A DNA stretch of 64,000 nucleotides from Rariglobus sp967755175 (lineage in GTDB: Bacteria > Verrucomicrobiota > Verrucomicrobiia > Opitutales > Opitutaceae), in the NCBI GenBank assembly GCA_967755175.1, contig CBRAFO010000008.1, forward strand, positions 1-64,000, in the 5' to 3' direction. The notes beneath the pieces are model-generated. The model did no database searches, was not told the origin of the DNA, and saw nothing but the letters and a program-made list of their open reading frames with translations. Position 1 is the first letter of the stretch; every line of letters starts with the position of its first letter. The translations under genes and the position numbers were made by a program. Shown one piece after another: positions 26,505 through 35,235 of this stretch.

Positions 26505-27398
26505 ATGAAAATCGTTAAAATATTCGGCATCGTCATGGCGTTCCATGCCGCGGCCTTCATGTTTATCTTCGCCATCCCTGGCTGCCGTTCCACCTCCAAA
26601 AAGCCGGTCGCCGCTGCTCCTGTTATCGGCGCGGAAGTCTCACCTGTGGCCGCCGCCGAAGCCGCTCCGGCTCCCGCTGCCGAAGTGTCCTCCGTGCGCT
26701 TTAGCCCGACCCGCCCGGGCACGCCGGCCGCCGCTGAGGTGACCGCCGCTCAGCCGCAGGCATCCAGCTCCGCGTCCACCTACACGGTCGCCAAGGGCGA
26801 CAACCTCTGGACCATCGCCAAGAAGAACGGCGTTACCGTGAAGCAGCTCACTGCCGCCAACAAGCTGACCACCGATACCACGCTGAAGCTCGGCCAGAAG
26901 CTCGTCATCCCCGGTAAGACCTCGGCCCCTGTCGCCGCTTCCGCTGCTGCTCCTGCCGCCGCCGCAACCGCGCCCGCCGCTTCCGCTGCGCCGGCATCCG
27001 CCGCCATCACGCATGTCGTGAAGGCCGGTGAGAGCCTCGGAACCATCGCCAAGAAGTATCAGGTGAAGGTGGGCGATATCGCTGCCGCCAATAACATCGC
27101 TGATCCTACCAAGCTCCGCGTCGGTCAGACGCTTAAGATCCCGGGCTGGCAGGCTCCCGCCGGCAAGGCCGCTGCTGCGGCCAAGTCGACCACACCTACC
27201 GCGAAGTCGAGCACGCCCGCTACCAAGCCGGCCCCGGCTCCCGCTCCCGCACCGGCTCCTGCGCCCGCCGCTCCGGCTCCGTCGTCCCCGGTCGAGTCTC
27301 CGTCTTCGAATGGTTCACCGTTCATCACGCCGACGCCCGAGTCGCAGGCTCCTGTGATCAACGTCGAAGGTTCTTCCGGCGCGCCGACGATTGAATAA
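26505..27398 (+). CDS. LysM-domain lipoprotein or anchored protein in the dcw cluster
   Basis: 297 residues. N-terminal hydrophobic segment (IFGIVMAFHAAAFMFIFAIP) followed by GC at residues 26-27; IPGC would be an unorthodox lipobox because of the Pro. Two LysM domains bind peptidoglycan: residues about 92-136 (YTVAKGDNLWTIAKKNGVTV) and about 168-213 (HVVKAGESLGTIAKKYQVKV). They are joined by Ala-rich linkers, and a long Ala-Pro-Thr tail (residues 217-297, with alternating AP) ends the chain. It lies 40 bp after murD and 55 bp before ftsW. No catalytic domain is present. It probably acts as a cell-wall anchor or recruiter at the division site; that role is inferred from domain content and synteny. 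Confidence 0.8.
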   Translation: MKIVKIFGIVMAFHAAAFMFIFAIPGCRSTSKKPVAAAPVIGAEVSPVAAAEAAPAPAAEVSSVRFSPTRPGTPAAAEVTAAQPQASSSASTYTVAKGDNLWTIAKKNGVTVKQLTAANKLTTDTTLKLGQKLVIPGKTSAPVAASAAAPAAAATAPAASAAPASAAITHVVKAGESLGTIAKKYQVKVGDIAAANNIADPTKLRVGQTLKIPGWQAPAGKAAAAAKSTTPTAKSSTPATKPAPAPAPAPAPAPAAPAPSSPVESPSSNGSPFITPTPESQAPVINVEGSSGAPTIE

Positions 27399-27453
27399 TC
27401 GGCACGCTTCTTAACTCGGTCGATCAACCCACGCACCCACGGAAACCGCCCTG

Positions 27454-28614
27454 ATGGTCCACGACGTTTCTGCGCCCGACTTACATCGCGGACGCTTCTC
27501 GTTTAATCCGGCCGCAGTCATCGTCGTCTGCGCCATCGGGCTGGTCTTCCTAGGACTTTCGATCCTGTTCAGCGCCACGATCGCCTTCAAAGGCGGTCCG
27601 TATTCCTACCTAAACAAGCAGGTCATCGGCGTGGTGATGGCCGGGGTGGCGGCGTTTGTGGTGAGCCGCATTGATTTGGAATACGCCCGTCGCCACGTGT
27701 GGGTCGTCGGCGGCGCGGCGATCTTTGCTTTGTTACTCGTGTTGGTGCCGCACGTCGGCATCTCGGTGAAGGGTAGCCGCCGCTGGCTCGGTCTTGGACC
27801 GATTCGCCTGCAGGTCTCAGAGCTTTCGAAAATCGCGATGGTCTTCTGTCTCGCGCACTACCTGTCCTTGAACCAGACGCGGATCAGCGAGTTCAAGCGT
27901 GGGTTTCTGATCCCCATCGGAATCGTCGTGGTCTTTGCGGCATTCGTGGCCAAAGAGCCGGATTTGGGGACGGCCGCGCTGATGTTCGCGGTGGGCCTGC
28001 TCATGTTGTTTTTGGCCGGTGGCAGCTGGCGCTACATCATCCCGGCCATCCTGATGGCGGTCGGCGTGCTGACCGTGGTGGTGATTTTGATTCCCAACCG
28101 CCTGCAGCGCTTCACTGCCTACATGGATGTTGAGGGCAACAAGCAGGGGGGCACCTACCAGCTTTGGCAGTCGTTACTGGCTTTTGCCGTGGGCGGAACC
28201 GACGGCGTTGGATTGGGCCAAGGCCGGCAGCAGATGAACTTTCTGCCTGAGGCACACACGGATTTTATCTTTGCGGTCATCGGCGAGGAACTCGGCTTGG
28301 TCTTCACGCTCGGCGTGGTCGGGATCTTCACGATCATCTTCATCGCGGGTTTCATGCACCTCCGCCGCGCTCCGAACCTTTTTCAATACCTGCTGGTTTC
28401 CGGCACCATTTTGATGATCTGCCTTCAGGCCATCATTAACCTCGGCGTGGTGACAGGGATGTTCCCGACCAAGGGCATGTCTCTGCCGTTCATCAGCGCC
28501 GGTCTTTCCAACCTGCTTCTTATGGGAGTGCTGATCGGCATCATTTTGAACACGCAACGCACGTGGTCGCGCACCGGCTTGAGTGGCGGGCGCTCATTGG
28601 AGGAAATGTCGTGA
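27454..28614 (+). CDS. ftsW: Lipid II polymerase FtsW (SEDS family)
   Basis: 386 residues with about ten membrane helices. SEDS hallmarks: KGSRRWLGLGPIRLQVSELS, the catalytic-Asp region AKEPDLGTAALMFAVGLLML, YQLWQSLLAFAVGGTDGVGL followed by GQGRQQMNFLPEAHTDFIFA (the FxxxAHTDFIF motif) and GMFPTKGMSLPFISAGLSNL near the C-terminus. It polymerises septal glycan strands together with FtsI. The stop overlaps the murG start by four bases. Confidence 0.95.
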   Translation: MVHDVSAPDLHRGRFSFNPAAVIVVCAIGLVFLGLSILFSATIAFKGGPYSYLNKQVIGVVMAGVAAFVVSRIDLEYARRHVWVVGGAAIFALLLVLVPHVGISVKGSRRWLGLGPIRLQVSELSKIAMVFCLAHYLSLNQTRISEFKRGFLIPIGIVVVFAAFVAKEPDLGTAALMFAVGLLMLFLAGGSWRYIIPAILMAVGVLTVVVILIPNRLQRFTAYMDVEGNKQGGTYQLWQSLLAFAVGGTDGVGLGQGRQQMNFLPEAHTDFIFAVIGEELGLVFTLGVVGIFTIIFIAGFMHLRRAPNLFQYLLVSGTILMICLQAIINLGVVTGMFPTKGMSLPFISAGLSNLLLMGVLIGIILNTQRTWSRTGLSGGRSLEEMS

Positions 28615-29717
28615 GCGCTTATCTGATTTCCTGTGGTGGCACCGGCGGACACCTCTCGCCCGGCATCGCGCTGGCCGAGGGCCTCGCCGAACGCGGTCAC
28701 ACCGCCACGCTGCTCATCAGCCAAAAGCGGGTCGATGCGCGTCTCATCGAGAAATACCCGCACCTGCGCTTCGTGCCGATTCCGGGCGCGCCGTTCACAA
28801 TGGAGCCGGTGGGCTTTGCACGTTTCATCGTGTCGCAGACGAAGGGCTTTTTCGTCAGTTGGAAACTCGTTCGCACCACGCGTCCCGCCGGCATCGTTGG
28901 CTTCGGTGGCTTTACGACTGCGGCGATTATCGTAGCCGGCAAACTGCGCGGAGTGCCCGTCGCGTTGCACGAGGCGAATCGCGTGCCGGGTCGCGCCATT
29001 CGTTCTCTGAGCCGTTTTGCGCGCCGCGTTTACCTGCCGCCGGGCGTCGATCTGCCGGGAGTAGGGAAGGGCGTCGTTCGCAACGTGGGTCTGCCCGTTC
29101 GCCGTGAAATCGCCCGTCTTTCGCGCGAAGACGCGTGCCGTCTGCTCGGACTGAATCCCGCGAGAAAAGTGCTCGCGATCTTCGGCGGTAGCCAAGGCGC
29201 GACCGTGCTCAACGACTGGGCGCGCCGCGAACTCCCGAACCTCGCGAACGAGGGTATTCAGCTTTATTGCGTCACCGGCCTCGGCAAGGGAGCGCCTGAA
29301 ATTCTGTCGCTCAAAGCGGCCGACCGTTCACCGGTCACGGCGATTTTCGTGCCGTTCTCCGATCAGGTCGCCGCGTTGCTTTCCGCCGCCGACCTCGTGG
29401 TTGCTCGCGCGGGGGCCGGTTCCATCGCCGAGATGATCCGCTGCGAAACGCCGTCCGTCGTTATCCCTTATCCGCACGCGGCCGACGATCACCAGCGCGC
29501 CAACGCTCTATGGTTTGGCGAACACGGCGGCACGGTCGTGCTCGACCAGGCAAAACTCCAGTCGGACCTCGGCTTCGCAGTGCGTGCGCTGCTTGCCGAT
29601 GATGCGCGTCTGGCCGGCATCCGCTCGAATCTGCGTCAACTCGACCGCGCCTCGCCGCTATCGGCGATTCTCGATGACTTGGAGTCGTTCAATCCTTCGG
29701 GGAAAAGCGCCTCATGA
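28611..29717 (+). CDS. murG: UDP-GlcNAc:lipid I N-acetylglucosaminyltransferase MurG
   Basis: 368 residues from the GTG at 28611, which overlaps the ftsW stop (GTGA) and has GGAGGA at 28599-28604. The upstream ATG/GTG starts in the same frame lie inside ftsW. N-terminal G-loop ISCGGTGGHLSPGIALAEGL, GFGGFTTAAIIVAG, the second G-loop FGGSQGATVLNDWARRELPN, and the UDP-GlcNAc-binding signature VVARAGAGSIAEMIRCETPS followed by IPYPHAADDHQRANAL. Peripheral membrane enzyme that makes lipid II. Its stop overlaps the next start (ATGA). Confidence 0.96.
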   Translation: MSAYLISCGGTGGHLSPGIALAEGLAERGHTATLLISQKRVDARLIEKYPHLRFVPIPGAPFTMEPVGFARFIVSQTKGFFVSWKLVRTTRPAGIVGFGGFTTAAIIVAGKLRGVPVALHEANRVPGRAIRSLSRFARRVYLPPGVDLPGVGKGVVRNVGLPVRREIARLSREDACRLLGLNPARKVLAIFGGSQGATVLNDWARRELPNLANEGIQLYCVTGLGKGAPEILSLKAADRSPVTAIFVPFSDQVAALLSAADLVVARAGAGSIAEMIRCETPSVVIPYPHAADDHQRANALWFGEHGGTVVLDQAKLQSDLGFAVRALLADDARLAGIRSNLRQLDRASPLSAILDDLESFNPSGKSAS

Positions 29718-32032
29718 GCCTCGCCTCATTGCCTTCTCTTTTCGGTCGCGAAGTGACCGTCGTGCATTGCGCGGGCGTGGGTGGCATGGGCCTCGGGCCG
29801 CTGGCCATTTATCTGGCGCGACGCGGCTTTCGCGTGAGTGGAGAAGATGACGCGATGACTGCGGCGATGCGCACCCATCTCGAACGCGCCGGCGTGCTCA
29901 TCACGGGCGCGGGTGAGATTCCGGCCGATTGCCAACTCGTCGCTTGCTCCTCGGCGATTGCGCCCGGGCATCCGGTGGGCGTAACCGCCAAAGCACGCAA
30001 CCTACCAGTCGTCCGGCGCGGCGAATTGCTGGCCGAGGCGACGTGTGATCGGCGGTTGATCGCGGTCTGCGGTTCGCATGGGAAGACGACCACGACCGCG
30101 ATGTTAATCTCGGTTTTGCGAGCCGCGGGATTTCCCGCCGGTTACGTGCTCGGCGGCTTGTTTGGCGACGACTCGCTGGCACCGGCAAGCGCCGGAACGA
30201 ATGACTGGGTTGTGGCCGAAATCGATGAAAGCGACGGCACCATCGGGCGTTTTTCGCCGGAGCTTACCGTGGCGGTGAACCTCGACTGGGATCATCCCGA
30301 TTTCTACCGGACAGCCGGTGAACTGGAGTCGGCATTTCGCGCGCTGTTCAACCGCACCAAGCGCGCCGTGCTCGTGAATGCGGCGTGCGATCTCTCACTG
30401 CGCGCCACGGTGCAACTGACTCCGCCCGCAATCACGTTTGGTTTGACGGGTGACTATCGGGGTGAGGTCAGCGCCGTAATGGGCGGCAGCACCGAACTGG
30501 CGCTGGGCGGGCGGTTCTCTTTTGCGTCCGTCACGGTGCGGGCGATGGGCGATTTCAATGCGTTGAACGCGATCGCCGCGCTCGCCGTTGCAGAGGTGAT
30601 CGGGGTGGGCGGACTTTCCAGCCAGTCGCTCGCTGATTTTCCCGGCGTGCGGCGTCGCCAGGCGGTGCTGCGGGCCACGGATGATTTAACGGTAATCGAG
30701 GACTATGCGCATCACCCAGCGGAGATTCGCGCACTGCTGGGCAGTCTGCGCGGTCGCGCTGACGGGCGTTTGGTCGTGGTATTTCAGCCGCACCGGTTCA
30801 GTCGCACCGCTCAGTTTAAGGAGGGTTTCGCCGCCGCGCTCGCGTTGGCCGATGCGGTTTACTTGCTCGATGTTTACGGTGCAGGCGAGGCGCCGATCGA
30901 GGGCGGCACTACCGGTGACTTGTATGCCGAGTTGCAACGCATCGCACCCGCGCTGCCGGCGGTCTATTGCCCTGGAAACAACGCGGTTTTGCTCGCGGCA
31001 CTCGCGGCCGGCTGCAAGCCGGGTGACTTCGTGGCTTTTGTCGGCGCGGGGGACATCGACGCGATGGCGCGCGTGTGGTTGGACTCGGTCGCTACGCTGC
31101 GTTGGGATGCGTTGGCGGAAACGTTGCGCGCGGCTGTTTCGGCCGAAACCAAGGTGAAACGCGAGGAGTCACTCGCGCGTAAAACCACCATCGGTCTCGG
31201 TGGTGCCGCTCGTATTTACGCGGAGCCGGCGGACACCGCGGATTTACAGACGCTCGTGAAGACTGCGAAGGCGCAAGGGCTGCCGGTGGTGATGTTGGGA
31301 CGCGGCTCCAATCTCGTGGTGCCGGACGAAGGCGTGGACGGGTTAGTCATCAGTTTGCGCCAGCCGGCGTGGGAGATTTTTGAGCCGCGCGCGGACGGTC
31401 GCGTGTGGGCGGGTGCGGGCTTGCGTTTGAAAAACCTGTGTGGCCTCGCGGCGAAAGCCGGCTTGGTGGGTTTTGAGTTTTTGGAAGGCATTCCCGGTAA
31501 TCTCGGCGGCGCGTTGCGCATGAACGCGGGCGCGATGGGCGGCTGGATGTTCGACGTGGTCGAAGAGGTTGCTCTGATGACTCTCGATGGGGAGATCCGC
31601 ACGTTGAAGAAGGCCGAGATGCACGTGGACTACCGGCATTGCGCGGAGTTGCACGATGCCATCGCGTTGGGGGCGTTGCTCAAGCCGGCCTCGCAATCCG
31701 AGGCAGCGGCCATCGCGCGGCAGATCGACACTTACCGGGAGAAGCGTCAGAAATCTCAGCCGCGCGAGCCGAGCGCCGGATGCATTTTTAAGAATCCCAC
31801 GGGTGACTCCGCGGGGCGATTGATCGACGCCAGCGGACTCAAAGGCGAGCGGGTAGGGGACGCCGAGGTTTCGGGGGTGCACGCGAATTTCATCGTCAAT
31901 CGTGGCAATGCTACGGCGGCGGATGTCATTGAGCTGGTGCGACGTGTGCGTGCGCGCGTCGAGCAGGCGCAGGGCGTGAAGCTCGAGCCCGAGGTGCTAC
32001 TTTACGGCAAACAATGGAAAGACGTTCTATGA
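29714..32032 (+). CDS. murC-murB: Fused MurC-MurB: UDP-MurNAc-L-alanine ligase and UDP-MurNAc dehydrogenase
   Basis: 772 residues, two enzymes in one chain. Residues 1 to about 460 are MurC: VHCAGVGGMGLGPLAIYLAR, ATP loop VCGSHGKTTTTAMLISVLRA, EIDESDGTIGRFSPE, VNLDWDHPDFY, and IEDYAHHPAEIRALL. Residues about 480-772 are MurB: SLARKTTIGLGGAARIYAEP, FAD-binding VMLGRGSNLVVPDEGVDGLV, FLEGIPGNLGGALRMNAGAM, and SAGCIFKNPTGDSAGRLIDA. In the last motif C690 stands where many MurB proteins have the proton-donating Ser. The fusion joins the step making UDP-MurNAc to the first peptide ligation. No stop or frameshift separates the halves. Its end overlaps ddl by four bases. Confidence 0.94.
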   Translation: MSLASLPSLFGREVTVVHCAGVGGMGLGPLAIYLARRGFRVSGEDDAMTAAMRTHLERAGVLITGAGEIPADCQLVACSSAIAPGHPVGVTAKARNLPVVRRGELLAEATCDRRLIAVCGSHGKTTTTAMLISVLRAAGFPAGYVLGGLFGDDSLAPASAGTNDWVVAEIDESDGTIGRFSPELTVAVNLDWDHPDFYRTAGELESAFRALFNRTKRAVLVNAACDLSLRATVQLTPPAITFGLTGDYRGEVSAVMGGSTELALGGRFSFASVTVRAMGDFNALNAIAALAVAEVIGVGGLSSQSLADFPGVRRRQAVLRATDDLTVIEDYAHHPAEIRALLGSLRGRADGRLVVVFQPHRFSRTAQFKEGFAAALALADAVYLLDVYGAGEAPIEGGTTGDLYAELQRIAPALPAVYCPGNNAVLLAALAAGCKPGDFVAFVGAGDIDAMARVWLDSVATLRWDALAETLRAAVSAETKVKREESLARKTTIGLGGAARIYAEPADTADLQTLVKTAKAQGLPVVMLGRGSNLVVPDEGVDGLVISLRQPAWEIFEPRADGRVWAGAGLRLKNLCGLAAKAGLVGFEFLEGIPGNLGGALRMNAGAMGGWMFDVVEEVALMTLDGEIRTLKKAEMHVDYRHCAELHDAIALGALLKPASQSEAAAIARQIDTYREKRQKSQPREPSAGCIFKNPTGDSAGRLIDASGLKGERVGDAEVSGVHANFIVNRGNATAADVIELVRRVRARVEQAQGVKLEPEVLLYGKQWKDVL

Positions 32033-32964
32033 AAACATCCGAACCCATCATCGCCGTCTTCTGCGGCGGAACTTCATCCGAGCGCGAGGTCTCACTCGGC
32101 TCGGGCGCGTCCTCGGCCGTCGCGCTTGCACGCAGTTTCCCGACACGGCTGTTCAAGATCGATGCAGATGCGTTGCCTGAGGGGCTCGATCCGACGCGAC
32201 ACGTGGTGTTTTCGACGTTGCACGGCACCTTTGGCGAGGACGGCGGCATGCAGCGTTTGCTGGATGCGGCGGGCGTTACCTACGCGGGCTGCGGCGCAGT
32301 CGCCAGTGCACTGACCATGGACAAGGCAGCCACCAAAGCCGCTGCCGCCGAACGCGGAGTCGCCGTCGCCAAGGGGCTGACGTTCTCCGCCGTCCAAAAG
32401 CCATCGGCGGACGCGGTGATCGCCGCGTTGGGCGACCAAGTGGTCGTCAAACCAAACGACCAAGGCAGCAGTGTGGGTCTGACGGTGGCCACTGACCGCA
32501 CGGTGTTGGCGCAGGCCCTCGACGCCATCACCGAGGGCAACTGGCTCATTGAGCAGCGCCTCGTCGGCCGCGAGTTGTCAGTCGGTGTCTTGAACGGCAA
32601 GGCGATGGGCGTGGTCGAGATCCGGCCCAAATCGGGCGTGTATGACTTCGCGAGCAAATACACCAAGGGCGCGACCGAGTATTTCGCGCCTGCGCCGCTT
32701 GATGAGACGCTCACCATGGCCGCCCAAAAGGCTGCCGAAATCGCTTTTGCGGCCTGCGGTTGCCGTGACTATGCGCGAGTCGATTTCATCCTCTGTGAGC
32801 AAAATGTGAATAACCCGCTTTATTTACTCGAAATCAACACGCTGCCCGGCATGAAAGAAACCAGTCTTTTGCCCATGAGCGCGCGCTGTGCCGGGCTGGA
32901 TTTTTCCGCGTTGGTCCGTGAATTGGTAAGTCCTGCGGTGCAGCGTTTCAACCGGGGTGCTTAG
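32029..32964 (+). CDS. ddl: D-alanine:D-alanine ligase
   Basis: 311 residues from ATG 32029, which overlaps the murC-murB stop (ATGA); an in-frame start at 32014 inside murC-murB is less likely. ATP-grasp enzyme: N-terminal VFCGGTSSEREVSLGSGAS, then LHGTFGEDGGMQRLLDAAGV, TYAGCGAVASALTMDKAATK, VKPNDQGSSVGLTVATD, and the metal-binding C-terminus LLEINTLPGMKETSLLPMSA. It makes D-Ala-D-Ala for MurF. In Chlamydiae MurC is fused to Ddl; here Ddl stays separate but adjacent while MurB is fused instead. Confidence 0.95.
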   Translation: MKTSEPIIAVFCGGTSSEREVSLGSGASSAVALARSFPTRLFKIDADALPEGLDPTRHVVFSTLHGTFGEDGGMQRLLDAAGVTYAGCGAVASALTMDKAATKAAAAERGVAVAKGLTFSAVQKPSADAVIAALGDQVVVKPNDQGSSVGLTVATDRTVLAQALDAITEGNWLIEQRLVGRELSVGVLNGKAMGVVEIRPKSGVYDFASKYTKGATEYFAPAPLDETLTMAAQKAAEIAFAACGCRDYARVDFILCEQNVNNPLYLLEINTLPGMKETSLLPMSARCAGLDFSALVRELVSPAVQRFNRGA

Positions 32965-32979
32965 GCCAGCTATTTTTCC

Positions 32980-34011
32980 ATGAGTCAGACTAGTTTGAAT
33001 CCTCCCACGACCCGCACTTGGCGCGACATTCCGCAGCCGGTTGCGCCGCGCCGTATTCTCGGCCGTGAGGGGAAAAAACGCGTGGCGATGGCGATCGGCA
33101 ATATCGTCGGTCTTGTGCTCGTGCTCGGTGCATCCGGCTGGGGCGTTTACGAGGTCATGACTCTTTGGGAGACCAATCCTACGCGTATCACCGCGCCGAC
33201 GAAGGGCGTGCCGGTCCGCGATTTCGCGGTGCGCACCGATGGCGTGCTCGACAAAGGGTGGGTCCAACGGACCCTCGCCCTGTCGAAGACGACCAGCCTG
33301 ATGGAGGTGGATCTGGCGGTGCTCAAGCACGCGCTTGAGGAGAGCGGCCAGGTAAGCAAGGCCGTCATCGAACGCCGTTTTCCGGATGTCCTTGTGGTCA
33401 CGCTTCAGGAGCGCACGCCGGTCGCGCGCGTGATGGCCCGGATCAGCGGAGCCGCCCCGGTGGCGTTCATGGTTTCACGAGACGGGACTGTGTATTCAGG
33501 ATCGGGCTACGATGGAGAAATGACCGAGGCGCTGCCATTTATCGACGGTGTTAAGCTGGCTCGCGAAGGCGCTGGGTTCACCCGTATCGAGGGCATGGAC
33601 GCCGTCGCTGATCTGCTCGGAACCGCCCAGGCATCCGCCCCTGCGCTCTACCATTCGTTCAAGGTCGTTTCGCTCGCGCGCTTCGGTCTCGACCGCACGC
33701 TCACAGTGAAGTCCACCGACGTGGAGGTGATCACTTTTGGTTCTTCGCAAGACAGCTTTTACCGCCAGATCGCCCGGCTCGATTACATCTTGGCGGAGAC
33801 CCGCCGGCAGAATGCGACCGGCCAGCTCAAGTCGGTGAACCTCGCCATCGGAGACCGGCAGGTTCCGATCTCTTTCGACAACACGGTGGACGGACGCGAT
33901 CCGTCCCGCTCCGCCGCTGGTTCCGCTCTCAGGCTCGTCCCGCCCACGGGGACCGCGCTTTTCTCCCTGCCTCCTCGCATTTCTTCTTCTCCTTCGAAAC
34001 GTGATTTCTAG
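32980..34011 (+). CDS. ftsQ: Cell division protein FtsQ/DivIB
   Basis: 343 residues. Cytoplasmic N-terminus of about 37 residues, a single membrane helix at about 38-58 (MAIGNIVGLVLVLGASGWGV), a POTRA-like region at about 74-145 (VRDFAVRTDGVLDKGWVQRT, LEESGQVSKAVIERRFPDVL, VVTLQERTPVARV) and a beta domain to about 300. The C-terminal 40 residues are Ser/Pro-rich and extend past the usual FtsQ end. Sequence identity in this family is low; the placement between ddl and ftsA and the topology support the call. Its 3' end overlaps ftsA by 11 bases. Confidence 0.88.
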   Translation: MSQTSLNPPTTRTWRDIPQPVAPRRILGREGKKRVAMAIGNIVGLVLVLGASGWGVYEVMTLWETNPTRITAPTKGVPVRDFAVRTDGVLDKGWVQRTLALSKTTSLMEVDLAVLKHALEESGQVSKAVIERRFPDVLVVTLQERTPVARVMARISGAAPVAFMVSRDGTVYSGSGYDGEMTEALPFIDGVKLAREGAGFTRIEGMDAVADLLGTAQASAPALYHSFKVVSLARFGLDRTLTVKSTDVEVITFGSSQDSFYRQIARLDYILAETRRQNATGQLKSVNLAIGDRQVPISFDNTVDGRDPSRSAAGSALRLVPPTGTALFSLPPRISSSPSKRDF

Positions 34012-35212
34012 AACCAAGTTCATCGGCGCCGTTGAAATCGGCACCTCCAAGGTCAGCGTCCTCATCGGCGAGCTCACCCAGGGCAGCACGCTTCACATCA
34101 TCGGTGTCGGCGAATGTCAGTCGCGAGGCGTCATCAAGGGCGCGGTTTCCGATTTCAAGGCCGCGAGTGAGGCCACGCACAGCGCTCTCATGGCCGCCGA
34201 GCAGAGCGCCGGCACGCGCATCGATGAGGTTTATCTCGCCCAGACCGGCGGGCACCTTGAAGGGTTTTACAACGAGGCTGCGGTGAACGTTTCCGCTGCC
34301 GACAACATGGTCGGTGCGCCGGACATCGACACCGTTTGCCGCCTAGCCAAGGCGAAGAATCTTCCCGAGGGCCGCATGGTGGTTCACCACCTGCGCCGTC
34401 CGTTCCGCCTCGATGGTCGCAACGTCCCTGATCCCGAGCACCTCGTCGGCCAGCGCCTTGAGGCCGGCTACTGGACCGTGCATGGCCAAGAGGGCAAGAT
34501 CGCGGACAACATCCATGTTATCCGCGGCTTCAATGTCCGCGTCGCCGAACTCATTCTCTCGGGTCTCGCTTCGGGCGCCATCCTCGCCAGTGCCGAGGAC
34601 AAGCAGAACGGCGTGCTCGTGATCGACGTGGGCGCAGGCACCACCGATTTCGTGCTCTACCGCGATGGCTGTGCGCAGCTCACGGGCGTTGTGCCGGTTG
34701 GCGGCGGCCACCTGACCAACGACCTCAGCCTCGGTCTTCGCGTAACCGAAGGCCAGGCCGAGAAGCTTAAGCTCCGTTTTGGACGTGGCACGGTGGCGAC
34801 GAAGGATCGCGCCGAAAAGGTCTGGCTCAACGGCGATTTCGCCATCGGTGATCGCCAGTTCCCCCGCCATACGCTCGAGCAAATCACCGCCGCACGCACG
34901 ACCGAGATTTTTGAAGTTGTGCGCAAGAAACTCGGTGCCGCGTTCTCTCCGGAGAAGACCGCCGCCGGCGTCATCCTCACGGGTGGCGCGGCCAAGTTGC
35001 CTGGTATCGACGAAGCCGCCGCGCGCGTTTTCGGCGTGCAGGCCCGTCTCGGCGAAGCCCCCGGCTGGGTCGCGGAAAACCTTCGTGACCCCAGCTTCAG
35101 CAGCGTGCTGGGCCTCCTCCAATACGGACTCAGCTCCCGCTCCGATCTTGCCGCGCCGCGCCGTCGTGCGCGTGCACCGAGTTGGGTCGGCAAACTCTTC
35201 GCCAACGCCTGA
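34001..35212 (+). CDS. ftsA: Cell division protein FtsA
   Basis: 403 residues starting with GTG inside the end of ftsQ. Actin-fold ATPase: phosphate-1 IGAVEIGTSKVSVLIGEL, the inserted 1C (SHS2) domain at about residues 80-165, phosphate-2 GVLVIDVGAGTTDFVLYRD, and adenosine motif ILTGGAAKLPGIDEAAARVF. The C-terminus ends in ARAPSWVGKLFANA, a short amphipathic segment suitable for membrane attachment. FtsA tethers FtsZ filaments to the membrane and signals to FtsQ/FtsN-like partners. ftsZ follows after 23 bp. Confidence 0.95.
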   Translation: MISRTKFIGAVEIGTSKVSVLIGELTQGSTLHIIGVGECQSRGVIKGAVSDFKAASEATHSALMAAEQSAGTRIDEVYLAQTGGHLEGFYNEAAVNVSAADNMVGAPDIDTVCRLAKAKNLPEGRMVVHHLRRPFRLDGRNVPDPEHLVGQRLEAGYWTVHGQEGKIADNIHVIRGFNVRVAELILSGLASGAILASAEDKQNGVLVIDVGAGTTDFVLYRDGCAQLTGVVPVGGGHLTNDLSLGLRVTEGQAEKLKLRFGRGTVATKDRAEKVWLNGDFAIGDRQFPRHTLEQITAARTTEIFEVVRKKLGAAFSPEKTAAGVILTGGAAKLPGIDEAAARVFGVQARLGEAPGWVAENLRDPSFSSVLGLLQYGLSSRSDLAAPRRRARAPSWVGKLFANA

Positions 35213-35235
35213 ACGCATCCAACGAGGATCACGCC

